Source: an uncultured Clostridia bacterium (GTDB lineage: Bacteria > Bacillota > Clostridia > Christensenellales > Borkfalkiaceae). From it: a stretch of 64,000 nucleotides of DNA. The position numbers were made by a program, and so were the translations under genes. Position 1 is the first letter of the stretch. Each line of letters begins with the position of its first letter. Below are positions 63,984-64,000 of this stretch, piece by piece. The stretch is from NCBI GenBank assembly GCA_934271275.1, contig CAKQRD010000010.1, positions 19,931 to 83,930 of the forward strand. The letters run 5' to 3'. The notes under the pieces were generated by a model. The model made no database searches. It was given only the letters and a program-made list of their open reading frames with translations, and was not told where the DNA came from.

Positions 63984-64000
63984 ATGAAAGCGTTAAAAGT
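63984..64000 (+). CDS. Start of another gene, cut by window edge
   Basis: ATGAAAGCGTTAAAAGT follows CGGAGGTATCAAA, so a gene probably starts here (MKALKV...). It is 13 bases after the TnpV-like gene and likely in its operon. Nothing more can be said. Confidence 0.5.

Overview
The window looks like a chromosomal segment of an uncultured, spore-lineage Clostridia-type member of the Bacillota. Support comes from the gene content (yqfC/yqfD sporulation-type genes, the pgpH-ybeY-era-yqzL-recO block, an M-box Mg2+ riboswitch, rqcP), from GGAGG-type ribosome binding sites before nearly every gene, and from many promoters of the form TTGACA-N17-TATAAT or TAAAAT. No 16S gene or tRNA is present, so I do not name a genus.

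Left part (1 to 15 kb): the end of a fused isoprenoid gene ispDF and rqcP on the minus strand, then the transcription/translation core rpoB-rpoC, rpsL-rpsG-fusA and tuf. rpoB has its own promoter and a long, apparently structured leader instead of following rplJL; rpsG also has a long structured leader. A gene-poor stretch of about 0.9 kb follows with intergenic repeats, two DnaA-box-like sites and two tandem promoters, which lead into a large Cys-rich repeat lipoprotein (15.1-18.6 kb).

Middle part (18.7 to 46.3 kb): housekeeping and metabolism. Three aminoacyl-tRNA synthetases (glyS, glnS, proS), a TetR regulator next to oleate hydratase, a probable operon mgtE / ECF S-component / MFS behind an M-box riboswitch, transketolase, mnmE, a LysR regulator, uppP, mscL, the conserved yqfC-yqfD-pgpH-ybeY-era-yqzL-recO cluster (phoH missing, PgpH without its extracellular domain), and pyruvate phosphate dikinase.

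Right part (46.4 to 64 kb): an accessory region. It opens with an IstA-N-like HTH gene and a small XRE regulator that sits between two similar 17-bp inverted repeats. Then comes a tight, same-strand defence cluster: a PrrC-type anticodon nuclease candidate, hsdM, an unknown AT-rich gene, a small zinc-ribbon gene, hsdS, a third target-recognition half-subunit, a membrane protein, hsdR, and a Thoeris pair (ThsA SIR2-SLOG plus ThsB TIR). Mobile-element genes follow: sigma-like HTH, BRO-N, DUF6291-like, a relaxase and a TnpV-like protein. Together they suggest an integrative conjugative or mobilizable element carrying layered anti-phage defence; neither element end is identified.

The most notable signal is a tract of nine AGAC units at the 3' end of hsdS. 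It is followed in another frame by an open half-S gene. Loss of one unit, or gain of two, would fuse the two into one 601- or 605-residue, three-domain specificity subunit. This is a plausible phase-variation switch for DNA methylation specificity, in an operon that also holds a candidate tRNA-cutting back-up toxin and an NAD-depletion system.
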